DNA of 40,529 bases from Oscillospiraceae bacterium (GTDB taxonomy: Bacteria > Bacillota > Clostridia > UBA1212 > UBA1255): positions 1-40,529 of the forward strand of contig SVJD01000017.1 of assembly GCA_015069165.1 (NCBI GenBank), in the 5' to 3' direction. The translations under genes were made by a program, and so were the position numbers. The notes under the pieces were generated by a model, which saw nothing but the letters and a program-made list of their open reading frames with translations, was not told the origin of the DNA and searched no databases. Numbering within the stretch: position 1 is the stretch's first letter; each line of letters starts with the position of its first letter. Positions 16,754 through 26,700 of this stretch are shown here, one piece after another.

Positions 16754-17431
16754 ATGGGAACTCGTGTTTATGTTTTTACCGGACATTACGGCAGCGGAAA
16801 GACGGAAGCTGCAGTAAATTTTGCGTTGAAATTAAAAAAGACAGAGAAAAATGTTGCGCTCATTGATTTGGATATAGTAAACCCCTTTTTTCGCTCCGCA
16901 GATGCGGTTGAACTTTTAAAAGAAGCAGGTATACGTGTGGAAATGCCGCTCTTTGCCAATACTAATGTTGACATTCCGGCACTTACAGGAAATATGGCGG
17001 CCCTCATTCGCGACCAAGAGTGGAATGTAGTGCTTGATGTGGGTGGCGATGATTTGGGTGCAAAAGCAGTAGGAAGATACAGCGACGATATTAAGTCGAG
17101 AGATTTTGAGTGTTTCTTTGTTATGAATCCCAATCGCCCTTTTACCAAAGATATGGAATCGGCAACGAAAATTTTTGACGAAATAGAAGCGGCATCTTGT
17201 ATAAAGTGCAGTGCTGTCATAGGAAGTACCAATTTACTTGACGAAACGACAGTAGACACAATTATTGATGGCTTACCGCTTTTGGAAGAAATGGCAAAAT
17301 CTAAAAATATTTCCATTGCTTATCATGCAATTACAGCAAGTATAGCAGACGAGTTGATTGAAAAACACTCAGAAATATTTAATGAGGATAATGTAATAAG
17401 GATAAACAGAACAGTTAAAAGACTTTTCTGA
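16754..17431 (+). CDS. MinD/ParA-like P-loop ATPase of unknown role
   Basis: A 225-residue SIMIBI-class nucleotide-binding protein. The N-terminal strand and Walker A are VYVFTGHYGSGKTEAAVNFA (GHYGSGKT, residues 9-16), then LIDLDIVNPFFRSADA and LDVGGDDLGAKAVGRY as the switch and Walker B regions, and VMNPNRPF later. Proteins with this GHYGSGKT signature are widespread in Clostridia and I know no assigned function. I start at ATG 16754 with AGAGGTG upstream, four bases after the preceding stop. It sits between the GT2-GtrA gene and hflX on the same strand. Confidence 0.75.
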   Translation: MGTRVYVFTGHYGSGKTEAAVNFALKLKKTEKNVALIDLDIVNPFFRSADAVELLKEAGIRVEMPLFANTNVDIPALTGNMAALIRDQEWNVVLDVGGDDLGAKAVGRYSDDIKSRDFECFFVMNPNRPFTKDMESATKIFDEIEAASCIKCSAVIGSTNLLDETTVDTIIDGLPLLEEMAKSKNISIAYHAITASIADELIEKHSEIFNEDNVIRINRTVKRLF

Positions 17432-17451
17432 TTTTACAAATAAGGAAATTT

Positions 17452-19278
17452 ATGGCTGAAAACAAAACTATTTACGGAAATATAAATTCTATTAAAAACT
17501 CTATCTTGGATCGTATGCGCGATTTTGTGGAAAATGTATACGAGCCCGGAGTGTTTTTGCCTGCGGAAATTTCCGAAATGATGATAGATGTTACAACTGA
17601 TATAAATAAAGAAGTAGCTGTTTTTCTTGACAGAAAAAACAGAGTGATTGCAATAGCAGTCGGAGATGACAGAAGTGTTCCGCTTCCGGAGCTTGAAGGC
17701 AGGCGCAGTAATTTGCGTTTGTGCGGAATCAGGTGTATTCATACCCACCCTAACGGCAGCGTGCGGCCTTCCGACGTTGATATTCAATCATTGAAATCTA
17801 TGCGTTACGATGCTATGGTTGTAATCGGAGTTGATACGCAAAAAAGAGCGGGGACAGGAGTTTCCGCAGCCGTTTTAACGAGAAATGAATCGGGAATTTT
17901 TACAGATTTTGAATTAAGAGGCCCGTATCAGTATTGGAAAAAATCGGCGTTGGACAGTGTTTTTACCGAACTTGCAGAAAAAGACAGCGAAGCTTCCTAT
18001 TTTGCCAACAGTTCCCAACAAGTGCAAAAAGATAAGGAAAAAGCAATTTTGGTGGGCGTTATTACTGACGGTACACATACAGTCGGAAATCCTTTGGCAG
18101 AGCTTCAGGAATTGGCGGAATCTGCCGGAGCTGTTGTGGTAGGTTCTTATACTCAAAGACGAGAAACACCCGAAGCAAAAACATATATCGGACGCGGCTT
18201 GGCGGAGAATCTTGCTTTGTACAGACAAGGTTTGGATGCAGATATTGTTATATTCGATGATGAATTATCGGCATCGCAAATCAGAAATCTTGAAAATATA
18301 ATAGGGGCAAGAGTTATCGACAGAACGGCGCTTATTCTTGATATTTTTGCGGCGAGAGCAAAGTCGAGAGAAGGCCGTTTGCAAGTAGAACTTGCACAGC
18401 AAAAATACAGACTGCCCAGATTGATGGGACAAGGTGCGGTGCTTTCACGTCTTGGCGGCGGAATCGGTACGAGAGGTCCGGGAGAAACACAGCTTGAAAC
18501 TGACAGACGGCATATTAAAAGAAAAATTAACTTTTTGGAGTCTCAGCTTCGAGAAGTAAAAGAAAGACGAAGTGTTTTAAGAAAAGAAAGACAGAAAAAA
18601 GAAATTCCCACGGTAGCGGTGGTAGGATATACCAATGCAGGGAAATCTACTTTGGTAAATGCTTTGTGCCAATCAGATGTGCTTGCTGAGGATAAACTTT
18701 TTGCAACTCTTGATACATCGGTAAGACGTTTGGTAACTCCCGATAACAGAGATTTTCTTTTGATAGATACAGTTGGTTTTATAAGAAAATTGCCTCATGA
18801 TTTAGTGGAGGCTTTTAAATCGACTTTAGAAGAAACGGTTTATGCCGATTTACTTTTGCACGTGGTAGATTGCAGTAATTCTGATTTTGAAGCGTGCATT
18901 GATACTGTAGAAAGTATTTTAAAAGAAATCGGAGCGGAAAATCGTCCCAGATATTTAGTACTTAACAAAATCGATAAAGCACCGGCAGATATTTATCCTT
19001 CTCCGAGAATTACACAAGGCTACGGAAAGGTTTTCAAAGTTTCTGCTGCAAATGCAGACGGTCTGGAGGAATTAAAAGAGCAGACTATCAATTACTTTGT
19101 AAAGGCAGACAAAACTTTTGTTTGTTTATTCCCGTACAGCGAGGGTGGTTTACTTTCATATTTGCATAAATACGGAAAAGTTGACATGGAAGAATATACA
19201 GAAACCGGTATTTCTGTAAAAGGAAAAATTCCGCCGGAGCATTTTAGTAAAATAGAACCTTATTTAGTGGAAAATTGA
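17452..19278 (+). CDS. hflX: GTPase HflX with N-terminal JAMM/RadC-like domain
   Basis: This is a 608-residue HflX, about 180 residues longer than the Bacillus or E. coli proteins. HflX binds the ribosome and splits stalled 70S particles under stress. Residues 195-375 form the HflX N-terminal domain (GDGTHTVGNPLAELQELAESAG region, TYIGRGLAENL, then GPGETQLETDRR). The G domain follows: GYTNAGKSTL (about 392), DTVGF and NKID. The extra N-terminal region (1-185) holds HTHPNGSVRPSDVD at 97-110, which matches the JAMM pattern H-x-H-P-x-G-x3-P-S-x2-D of RadC-like proteins; Glu54 in NKEVAVF is a fitting catalytic acid. TAAGGA precedes the ATG. yigZ follows at 18 bases. Confidence 0.93.
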   Translation: MAENKTIYGNINSIKNSILDRMRDFVENVYEPGVFLPAEISEMMIDVTTDINKEVAVFLDRKNRVIAIAVGDDRSVPLPELEGRRSNLRLCGIRCIHTHPNGSVRPSDVDIQSLKSMRYDAMVVIGVDTQKRAGTGVSAAVLTRNESGIFTDFELRGPYQYWKKSALDSVFTELAEKDSEASYFANSSQQVQKDKEKAILVGVITDGTHTVGNPLAELQELAESAGAVVVGSYTQRRETPEAKTYIGRGLAENLALYRQGLDADIVIFDDELSASQIRNLENIIGARVIDRTALILDIFAARAKSREGRLQVELAQQKYRLPRLMGQGAVLSRLGGGIGTRGPGETQLETDRRHIKRKINFLESQLREVKERRSVLRKERQKKEIPTVAVVGYTNAGKSTLVNALCQSDVLAEDKLFATLDTSVRRLVTPDNRDFLLIDTVGFIRKLPHDLVEAFKSTLEETVYADLLLHVVDCSNSDFEACIDTVESILKEIGAENRPRYLVLNKIDKAPADIYPSPRITQGYGKVFKVSAANADGLEELKEQTINYFVKADKTFVCLFPYSEGGLLSYLHKYGKVDMEEYTETGISVKGKIPPEHFSKIEPYLVEN

Positions 19279-19296
19279 CTTGAATTTGGAGATAAT

Positions 19297-19956
19297 ATGA
19301 AAGATATATACGTTACGCTGAAATCTTCCGGTGAAGCAGAATTTGAAGAAAAAAAGTCGAGATTTATAGGCTGTGCATCGCCGATTGCCACAGAAGAAGA
19401 CGCGTTAGCTTTTATAAAAGAAGTCAAAAATAAATATAAAAAAGCGCGGCATTACGTTTATGCTTATGATTTGTGCATGGAAGACGGCGTTATGATAAGC
19501 AGATACAGCGATGACGGCGAACCGCAGGGAACAGCAGGTATTCCGACTTTAAATGCCATACAAAACCAAAATGTGGAAAATGCGGTAGTAGTTGTTGTGC
19601 GTTATTTCGGCGGAATACTTTTGGGTGCATCGGGACTTACAAGAGCTTATCGCAAGGCGGCGGCAATGGGTATAAATGCTTGCGAAACGGTAAAAAAAGT
19701 GCTGTACGATGAAGTTTATGTTAATATTGATTATCAAATGTACAACACTGTCAGATACTTGCTTACAAGCGGAACAAATCCTGATATTGCAAATGCGAGT
19801 TTTCAAATTGTAAATGAGGAATTTGCAGAAGATGTACTTATACAACTGCAAATTGCGGTGGGAGACACAAAAACTTTGTGCGATATTTTGACGGAAAGCA
19901 CACAAGGCAAGGCTGAAATACTTGTGGAAGAAAATAAAGGATGGTATACGGTATAA
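19297..19956 (+). CDS. yigZ: YigZ/IMPACT family protein
   Basis: A 219-residue YigZ protein. The IMPACT N-terminal domain is clear from EKKSRFIGCASPI, the ARHYVYAY strand, RYSDDGEPQGTAGIP and VVRYFGGILLGASGLTRAY. The C-terminal part of about 75 residues is a DUF1949-type ferredoxin-like domain. Eukaryotic IMPACT opposes Gcn2 activation at the ribosome; the bacterial role is unsettled. The neighbours hflX and cca place it with ribosome and tRNA genes. Its TAA shares one base with the ATG of the next gene (TAATG), so the two are coupled. Confidence 0.92.
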   Translation: MKDIYVTLKSSGEAEFEEKKSRFIGCASPIATEEDALAFIKEVKNKYKKARHYVYAYDLCMEDGVMISRYSDDGEPQGTAGIPTLNAIQNQNVENAVVVVVRYFGGILLGASGLTRAYRKAAAMGINACETVKKVLYDEVYVNIDYQMYNTVRYLLTSGTNPDIANASFQIVNEEFAEDVLIQLQIAVGDTKTLCDILTESTQGKAEILVEENKGWYTV

Positions 19957-21308
19957 TGTTCGGTAAAGTAAATCCTTTGATTTATAATGAAAATGCAGAA
20001 GAAATTATACGGATTTTAAATGAAAATAATTTTGAGGCGTATTATGTGGGTGGCTGTGTGAGAGATGCACTTTTGGGAAATAAGCCCCATGATTTTGATA
20101 TTACTACTTCGGCAAAGCCGCAAGATTGTTGTGAAATTTTCCGGAAGTTTGGTTATTATGTGTTGGAAACGGGCATTAAACACGGTACGGTTTCAGTTGT
20201 TTTCGATAAAAAAATATATGAAGTAACTACTTTTCGTTCTGACGGAGAGTATAAAGATAACAGACGTCCCGAGTCTGTTGAGTTTGTGCAGTCGCTGAAA
20301 GAGGATGCTGCAAGGCGCGATTTTACAATAAACGCTATTGCGTACCATCCAGAAATGGGAATAATTGACTTTTTTGGCGGAGTGCAAGATTTGGAAAATA
20401 AAACAGTTCGTTGTGTTGGTGAGCCTGTAAAACGTTTTGAAGAAGATGCTTTAAGGATTTTGCGAGCATTGAGATTTGCCGGAAGATTTAGCTTTACAAT
20501 TGAGGAAAATACTTCCAAAGCAGTAAAACAGTGCAAAGAACTTTTAAAAAATATATCGGCAGAGAGAATTTACAGTGAGTTTTGCGGTATTTTGATGGCG
20601 GGAAATTGTGCTGATATTATAAGAGAATATAAAGAAGTTTTCGGTGTATTTATGCCGGAAATTTTAGATATGGTTGATTTTGAACAAAAATCCCGCTGGC
20701 ATGTGTATGATGTTTTTGAACATACAATGGCAGCTTTGGAAAATACTCCCGATGATATAATAGTAAGATTGAGTGTTCTTTTTCATGATTTCGGTAAACC
20801 GCACGTTTGTACAGAGGACGAGCAGGGATTCCGTCACTTTAAAGGACACCAGAAAGTAAGCAGCGACATTGCTAAAAACATTTTGAAACGCTTGAAAGCG
20901 GATAATGATACTATTCAAAGAGTTTGCAAGCTTATTTTACACCATGACGACAGGATTCCTCCGGAGGAATCTGCTGTTTTAAGACTTATGAGGCGAATGG
21001 GAGAGGACACGAAGCGCAGTATATATGTTGAAAAGGCAGATAATTCAGCGCAGAAGCAGTCTATGGTGGCAAAGCGTTTTGATGAAATACTTGAAATAGA
21101 GCGTATTTATGAAAAGATTAAATCGGACGAAAATTCGTGTGTGTATTTGTCAGATTTGGCAATTTCCGGTAAAGATGTAATAGACTGCGGCGTGCTTGAG
21201 GGCGCAAAAGTCGGCGAAATTTTAAATGTTTTGTTAGAAGAAGTCACAGAAAAAAGGCTCCCCAATGAACGGGAAGCCCTTGTAAAATACATTAAGAAAA
21301 TAATTTAA
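19956..21308 (+). CDS. cca: CCA-adding tRNA nucleotidyltransferase
   Basis: A 450-residue class II nucleotidyltransferase. The head domain has YYVGGCVRDALLG and the metal-binding pair HDFDIT (Asp46, Asp48), then RRDFTINAIAYHP and the RFEEDALRILRALRFAGR motif. An HD domain follows (LFHDFGKPH ... KGHQKVSS), as in the bacterial CCA/poly(A) polymerase-HD architecture. Both tRNA genes in this window encode their CCA, so repair of tRNA 3' ends is a likely role; poly(A) addition cannot be excluded by sequence. I start at ATG 19956, in TAATG overlap with yigZ. The 3' end contains a minus-strand terminator for mscL, and the stop abuts the mscL stop with no gap. Confidence 0.9.
   Translation: MFGKVNPLIYNENAEEIIRILNENNFEAYYVGGCVRDALLGNKPHDFDITTSAKPQDCCEIFRKFGYYVLETGIKHGTVSVVFDKKIYEVTTFRSDGEYKDNRRPESVEFVQSLKEDAARRDFTINAIAYHPEMGIIDFFGGVQDLENKTVRCVGEPVKRFEEDALRILRALRFAGRFSFTIEENTSKAVKQCKELLKNISAERIYSEFCGILMAGNCADIIREYKEVFGVFMPEILDMVDFEQKSRWHVYDVFEHTMAALENTPDDIIVRLSVLFHDFGKPHVCTEDEQGFRHFKGHQKVSSDIAKNILKRLKADNDTIQRVCKLILHHDDRIPPEESAVLRLMRRMGEDTKRSIYVEKADNSAQKQSMVAKRFDEILEIERIYEKIKSDENSCVYLSDLAISGKDVIDCGVLEGAKVGEILNVLLEEVTEKRLPNEREALVKYIKKII
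21250..21278 (-). terminator. Terminator of mscL, embedded in the cca coding region
   Basis: On the minus strand GGCTTCCC, loop GTTCATT, GGGGAGCC, then six Ts. All eight pairs form in minus-strand RNA, with one G-U pair; in plus-strand RNA the same position is a C-A mismatch. The hairpin therefore suits mscL and lies wholly inside the last codons of cca. Confidence 0.75.
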
Positions 21309-21797
21309 TTATTCTGCTTTATCATCTTTTTTGAGCAAATCGCGAATTTCGATGAGCAATTTGTCAGTTGAGCTGATTTCGGGCTCTGCGGGAGCTTCTT
21401 CAACGGCTGCTTCCTCTTCTTGCTTTCTAAGGCGTTTTGCGGCAGCTTCTGCTTTGTTATGTACAGCCATTGCAACTTTAATTACAACAAATATTGTGAG
21501 AGCAATTATAAGGAAGTCGATAACTGTTTGGAGGAAAGAACCCCATAAAACTGCATTTTCGGGAGTTGTAACTGTTTCTACTCCGTCTACAATCTCTACA
21601 ACTTCTTCTTGGAGAACGTATTTGTGGTCGGAAAGGTCAGTGCCGCCTAACATAAGTCCGATTAAAGGAGTTATGATGTTAGCAACGAGGGCGTTAACGA
21701 TATCCTTAAAAGCACCGCCGACAACAACACCGATTGCCATATCAACAACATTACCTTTTGTTATAAAAGCTTTAAAATCGCTAAAAAATTTCTTCAT
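21309..21797 (-). CDS. mscL: Large-conductance mechanosensitive channel MscL
   Basis: A 162-residue MscL, the homopentameric channel that opens under membrane tension to release solutes on osmotic downshock. The N-terminus FFSDFKAFITKGNVVDMAIG is the family signature, with TM1 (about 17-47, GVVVGGAFKDIVNALVAN) and TM2 (about 84-110, SFLQTVIDFLIIALTIFVV). The cytoplasmic tail (from RLRKQEEEAA) is longer and more acidic than in E. coli (136 residues). AAAGGA lies upstream of the ATG. The gene is convergent with cca, with abutting stops. Confidence 0.96.
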   Translation of the reverse strand: MKKFFSDFKAFITKGNVVDMAIGVVVGGAFKDIVNALVANIITPLIGLMLGGTDLSDHKYVLQEEVVEIVDGVETVTTPENAVLWGSFLQTVIDFLIIALTIFVVIKVAMAVHNKAEAAAKRLRKQEEEAAVEEAPAEPEISSTDKLLIEIRDLLKKDDKAE

Positions 21798-21921
21798 ATA
21801 AGATTCAAATCCTTTCGTAAAGTTTTATCTTGTGTATTTTATCACAGTACGGAATATTTTTCTACATCAAATAATAAAAATATATCAATCGCAGTGCAAA
21901 ACAGGGGCAGAATTTAAAATT

Positions 21922-22614
21922 ATGAATATTTTCACAAGAATAAAAACACTTTTTAGTGGTTTCGTATCAACAACGACAGATAGAATAGAAGCTAAAAATC
22001 CGCAGATTTTGATAAACGAGGCCGAGAAAAAAATTCAAAAAAACAGAAAAGATGCCCAAAAACAATTGGTGGAAATCCAAACTTGGGCAGAAACGGTAAG
22101 ATTGGAAATGAAAGAAGCCGAAGTAAGATTGACCGATGTGCGAGTTAAAATTGATTTAGCTACGCAGGCAAGAGATAAAAAACTTTTGACGGAGCTTCTT
22201 GTTTTGGAGGAAGAACTGGAAAATGAGCTTGAAGAAAAAAAGAGACTCAGGGAAGTTGCAGTAAAAGAAGCAGTAAAAGTGCGTGATGATTACAAGCGTT
22301 TCGAAGGTGAAATGAACACCAGAATGAAAGAATTGGAAACAATAAAAACACAGAGCGAAATTGTAAAAATGCGCGAAAAAATTTCCGCAACGGATTATCG
22401 CTACGGAATTTCTTACGAGAACAATATAGATTCGATTCGCCGCTCTTTAAATCAAAGATGTGCCAAAATAGCGGCATTGGAAGCACTCAGTGCAGATAAC
22501 ACTGAAATGAATATAAAAAGAATTGCTGATCAAGCAGCTCTTAAAAGAGCTGAAACAAAAGCTGCAACAATCCTTAATTTACCAATTAAGGCAGAAATTG
22601 CAGAATATCAGTAA
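21922..22614 (+). CDS. pspA: PspA/IM30 family phage-shock protein
   Basis: A 230-residue protein that is almost wholly a long alpha-helical coiled coil after a short amphipathic N-terminus (MNIFTRIKTLFSGFVSTT). The following KNPQILINEAEKKIQ is typical for PspA/IM30 (Vipp1) proteins, which coat and stabilise the inner face of the membrane under envelope stress. I start at ATG 21922; AGGGG is about 15 bases upstream, farther than ideal. An in-frame ATG at 21832 would add a non-family leader. Divergent mscL, another membrane-stress gene, is next to it. The last 29 bases overlap the oppositely oriented HAD gene. Confidence 0.82.
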   Translation: MNIFTRIKTLFSGFVSTTTDRIEAKNPQILINEAEKKIQKNRKDAQKQLVEIQTWAETVRLEMKEAEVRLTDVRVKIDLATQARDKKLLTELLVLEEELENELEEKKRLREVAVKEAVKVRDDYKRFEGEMNTRMKELETIKTQSEIVKMREKISATDYRYGISYENNIDSIRRSLNQRCAKIAALEALSADNTEMNIKRIADQAALKRAETKAATILNLPIKAEIAEYQ

Positions 22615-23245
22615 TTCCCGCACCTGTAATGTCCGCCCCCAGTTCTTTTAAGTAATCTCCGTCAAAAGTCGTTGTGACGCCAAAGCAGTACATTCCGGCG
22701 GCTTTTGCGGCTTTTACACCGCTTATTGCATCCTCTGCTACGAGGCAATTTTCGGGAGCAAGTCCGAGCTTTTCTGCTGCTTTGAGGAAAATCTCAGGGT
22801 CGGGCTTTTTGTTTTTAACATCAGAACCGCAAACAACAGCATCAAGGCTGTTTAAGTTTATTTTTGCAGAGGAAATGTTTACATCTAATTTCCTTTTTAT
22901 GGAACTTGAGGCAATAGCCGTTTTATAACCTCTTTCATGTATTTCAGCAAGAGTCTCCGGCACATTCGGGAAAGTGATGATTTGTGCCGGTGCAATCTTG
23001 CAATAAATGTCATAAATGTGTTCTGCAATTTCTTGGGTATACACACCTCCGTGTTGACGCACAACAGAGCCGAAATATGTTTTATCGTCTGTACCGAAGT
23101 ACGGAACAAAATCCTCCGGCGAAGCTTCGATTTTATAATCTTTCATTCCTAAAACGGAAGCATTTGCCATAACCATTTCGGAATCTACCAGCACGCCGTC
23201 CATATCAAATATAATTCCTTTTATTTTACTGAAATCAATATTCAT
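22586..23245 (-). CDS. HAD-superfamily hydrolase, beta-phosphoglucomutase-like
   Basis: A 219-residue HAD protein of subclass I. Motif I is FDMDGVLVDSE with the nucleophile Asp14 and acid/base Asp16. Motif II is the serine in IASSS, motif III the lysine in KNKKPDPEIFLKAAEKLG, and motif IV VAEDAISGVKAAKAAGM. The alpha-helical cap lies at about 20-90. The KPxPE and EDAxxGxxAAxAAGM pattern is that of phosphoglucomutase/phosphoglycolate phosphatase-like enzymes; the substrate is probably a small sugar phosphate, but which one cannot be read. AAGAAGG lies before the ATG. Its 3' end overlaps the PspA-like gene by 29 bases. Confidence 0.88.
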   Translation of the reverse strand: MNIDFSKIKGIIFDMDGVLVDSEMVMANASVLGMKDYKIEASPEDFVPYFGTDDKTYFGSVVRQHGGVYTQEIAEHIYDIYCKIAPAQIITFPNVPETLAEIHERGYKTAIASSSIKRKLDVNISSAKINLNSLDAVVCGSDVKNKKPDPEIFLKAAEKLGLAPENCLVAEDAISGVKAAKAAGMYCFGVTTTFDGDYLKELGADITGAGITDILQFLP

Positions 23246-23649
23246 AGTATTTACCTTCTTTTATCGAAAATTTACGCACCATTATATCATATTTTTTGTC
23301 AAATGGCATCGAATGTTTTTCTTTTTTGTTGTTATTAGTTGTATCTTTTTTGTGAATTTTTAATTTAGCTTTTTAGTTTGTGTATAGAGGCAAGAATAAT
23401 CTATGTTCGGAAAACACGCCAAAATGAGCTCTCGAAAATGCTGTGTTGAAAATGGTAAAAAAGTATATATTTTCTATTTTTGGAAGTAATTTTTCATTGT
23501 AAATATCTGCATTTTTATTTAGCGGACAAAGACAACCGCTTAAGTGTTCACAGAATTTTCATCCTTTTATGTACGGAATAATACAGAATAATCAAATCAA
23601 TTGAATGAAAATATACCAAAAATATAGAAAATAACCACAAAAATATGCG
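23246..23649. other. AT-rich intergenic region upstream of the RHS gene
   Basis: About 400 bases without a supported gene. It contains the unmarked upstream region of the HAD gene and a small inverted repeat, AGCGG...CCGCT, near 23520-23540. I see no copies of the hairpin repeat, no tRNA and no convincing short frame. Confidence 0.5.
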
Positions 23650-23677
23650 TTGACATCTTCGTTTAAACAGATACAAT
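23650..23677 (+). promoter_or_regulatory. Promoter of the RHS gene
   Basis: TTGACA (23650-23655), 16-bp spacer, TACAAT (23672-23677). A 10-bp palindrome ATGGTACCAT follows at 23688-23697, near the predicted start site, and could be an operator. Confidence 0.72.
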
Positions 23678-23727
23678 GTTTTTCACGATGGTACCATTGT
23701 TTTAATATTTATATGGAGGGGAACCTA

Positions 23728-26700
23728 ATGTTAGAACAGAAAAAGAATTTATTTGTTTTTAAAATGATTTCATTTTTGTTGGTAATAATGCTTTTTATAG
23801 AAGCATTGCCCGTGATTGCAATAGGAAATATGTTGCAAGACCATTCAACAACAGAAATGGAAAGTCAGGTATTGCAGAATGACGGTGAAGTTCTGTTTAA
23901 TGCTGAAGAAAGTAATGAAGAAGTATATGTTTTAGGGGAAGATAATTCACTTAGAACAGAAAACGAGAAACATTTTAGATTATCAAACGGTTCGTATTCA
24001 GTTGCTGCGTATGAAGAAGCAGTTCACTATCTTGATGAAAGTGGAATTTGGCAAGATATTGACAATAATTTTTCTGAGAGCACGGAAAAGGAAGATGGCT
24101 TTAGCGGTGTGGAGAATAAAAAGAACAGTGTTAAAGTCAAATTTTCAAATAAGAGCAATGCAAATTATTTATATAGAGTTAAAGACGGAGATTACTCTAT
24201 ATTTGTAGGGGTTTACAAAAAAGGTGAAAATTTACCTAACAAGGTAGATGCTGTGATTGCACAAAATTCTGCTACAGAAACTAACGATAAAGCACAAAAA
24301 AAAAATTTAGAAGAGGTAGTTGAGTTAAAAAATCAAACTTCTAAAGTTACATATTTCGATTTATGGGATAATATTGACTTAGAGTATGTTTTGCACGGAA
24401 CATCGGTAAAAGAAAACATTATAGTTAACGAAAAGGCAGATTCGTATTCGTATACATTTACTTTAAAACTAAAAAATCTTATTCCGATCCTTAATGAGGA
24501 TAAGAGTATAAGTTTGAAAGATAGTGAAACGGGCAAAGAAATCTATTTAATACCGGCACCGTATATGTATGACAATAGCGGTGAAATGTCAAAAGCGGTA
24601 GATTATAAAATTGAATCGACAAATGGTAACGGTCAGTATTTGCTTACCGTAACAGCAGATAAAGAATGGATAGAGGATGAAAATCGAGCGTTCCCCGTAA
24701 CTGTTGACCCTGTTTTGATAAAAGAAGGTTTGGCGGCAGATGTAAGAGATAATTATATAAAAGAGGGCACTCCGAACGCTATTATATATAACGCCGCAGA
24801 CATTTTGTACCTTGGATATGACTGTTCTTCAAGTATTTTAAACGAGAGAGTATATACAAAGTATAATAGTTTACCTGAATTACCATCTTCTGCTATTATC
24901 ACACAAGCACTTTTATATTATTGCCAAATGCCTGCGTACAGCCCCGGATATAGCGGTACAAATGGTCTTGTAGTGACTGCAAGAGAAGTTTTGGGCAGTT
25001 GGGATTCTTCCACAATTACGTGGAATAATCAACCGTCTTATAATAGTACGATTCTTGACTATGTAACAGTGGGAAGTAATACAAACGGAACATTCCTTAA
25101 TTGGGATATAACATCTACTGTACAAAAATGGTATGACGGAACATTAGCTAATAACGGTATTGTACTTATGTCTGACCAAAATCTTTCTTTGGCAGTTGAT
25201 ATGAATGTAAGACTTGCTTCGTCTGATAATGCGAATTCGACTATGGTTCCGAGATTGGTTATCGCATATCGAGACAGCAAGGGACTTGAAGATTATTGGA
25301 CGTATGAAAGTTTTAATTTTAGCGGTATCGGTACTGCGTATGTAAATGTGTTTAACAGAAATTTGACTTTTGTATACGATTTATATGAAACTCCGGGAAG
25401 TGTATTGCCGATTAATTTTTCTGCTGTATATAACAGTTCGTTGGCAAATGTAAAAGGACACTCCAATAATACGGTTAATAATGGTACGGGTTCCCATTTG
25501 GGATATGGTACGAAATTTAATCTGAATGAAAAAATATACGAAACCACAATATCCGACAGGCTCTATTATGTTCATGAGGATGCTGACGGTACTGAACATT
25601 ATTATTATGATAAAGATAATAATGGTACATTTGTAAGTGAGGATGGTCTTGATTATACAATAACAAGTAATGGTACATCGTATAAAACATATACGATGAA
25701 AAATTCAGACGGCATAGTAAAAGAATTTAATTCTTTTGGCTTGTTGTCATATATACAGGATAAATATGGGAACAAAAAAAGATTTACATATAATGGTACA
25801 AAGCTTGAATGTGTAATTGAACATGCTCCCGGGGATTCAATAGGGGAATTATTGGTAGTGCCTTATGTTTCCGGCGGAGTAGTAGATAATATCTGCGGAA
25901 ATGATACTGAAAGTAACAAAGTTAAAGCCGGATATACAAATGAAAGACTGACAAGCCTAAAGTATTACAGCCGTGTTTCGGGAACTGAAACTTTGGTTAA
26001 TACAGTGCAGATGACGTATGACTCAAACGGCAGATTAAGCAGTGTAACATCTTCAATTAATAATGAAAAGATTCAGTTTACATACGATTCTCAAAGTTGT
26101 ATAAGCAAAATTACGCAATCAAAGAACAATGCGGTAGAAAACATCGTTTTTGCCACAAAATACGGAGATAAAACAACTCGTTTCCAACATTGGGGAAAAG
26201 ATGCGGCAACTAATACTGCAGATGATACATATACAATATACAGTTGTGATAATTACGGACGAGTAATCAGTAGTTATGTAACAGATTACACAGGCAATGT
26301 TTTGGGGTCGGCAACTACAACATACAACAATGCGGAAGGTACAAAAAAACATAATACGGTAGCGGAATCGGCAGTTAAAAATTCAACTACGGAGAATATT
26401 ATTTCTCAACCGAGTTTTGAAGAAGCAACGAATTCAAACTTTTTTGATACAGGTGCCGGTTATTCTTATACAACAGGAGAAACATATACAGGAAATCGTT
26501 CCTTAAAAATGGAGTTGTCAGGAAATTCTGTATCCGGAAGTTTTCTTGTAAATCAAGTCGGTACGTATTGTTTTTCTGCGTATGTAAAATGTATTAATGT
26601 GACAGGAACCCCGAGTATGTATCTTTCTGCCTCCGGGGGTGCGGAATTAGAAAATACCAGAGTTTATTTGCCTTTGGGAACGACAGATACAGAAATAGAA

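Noticed and set aside
21331-21801. Plus-strand reading frame opposite mscL
   Set aside because: It is the antisense shadow of a well-recognised channel gene.
23650-23727. Upstream start for the RHS gene
   Set aside because: The open frame begins in the promoter itself; ATG 23728 has GGAGGGG and starts a proper signal peptide.
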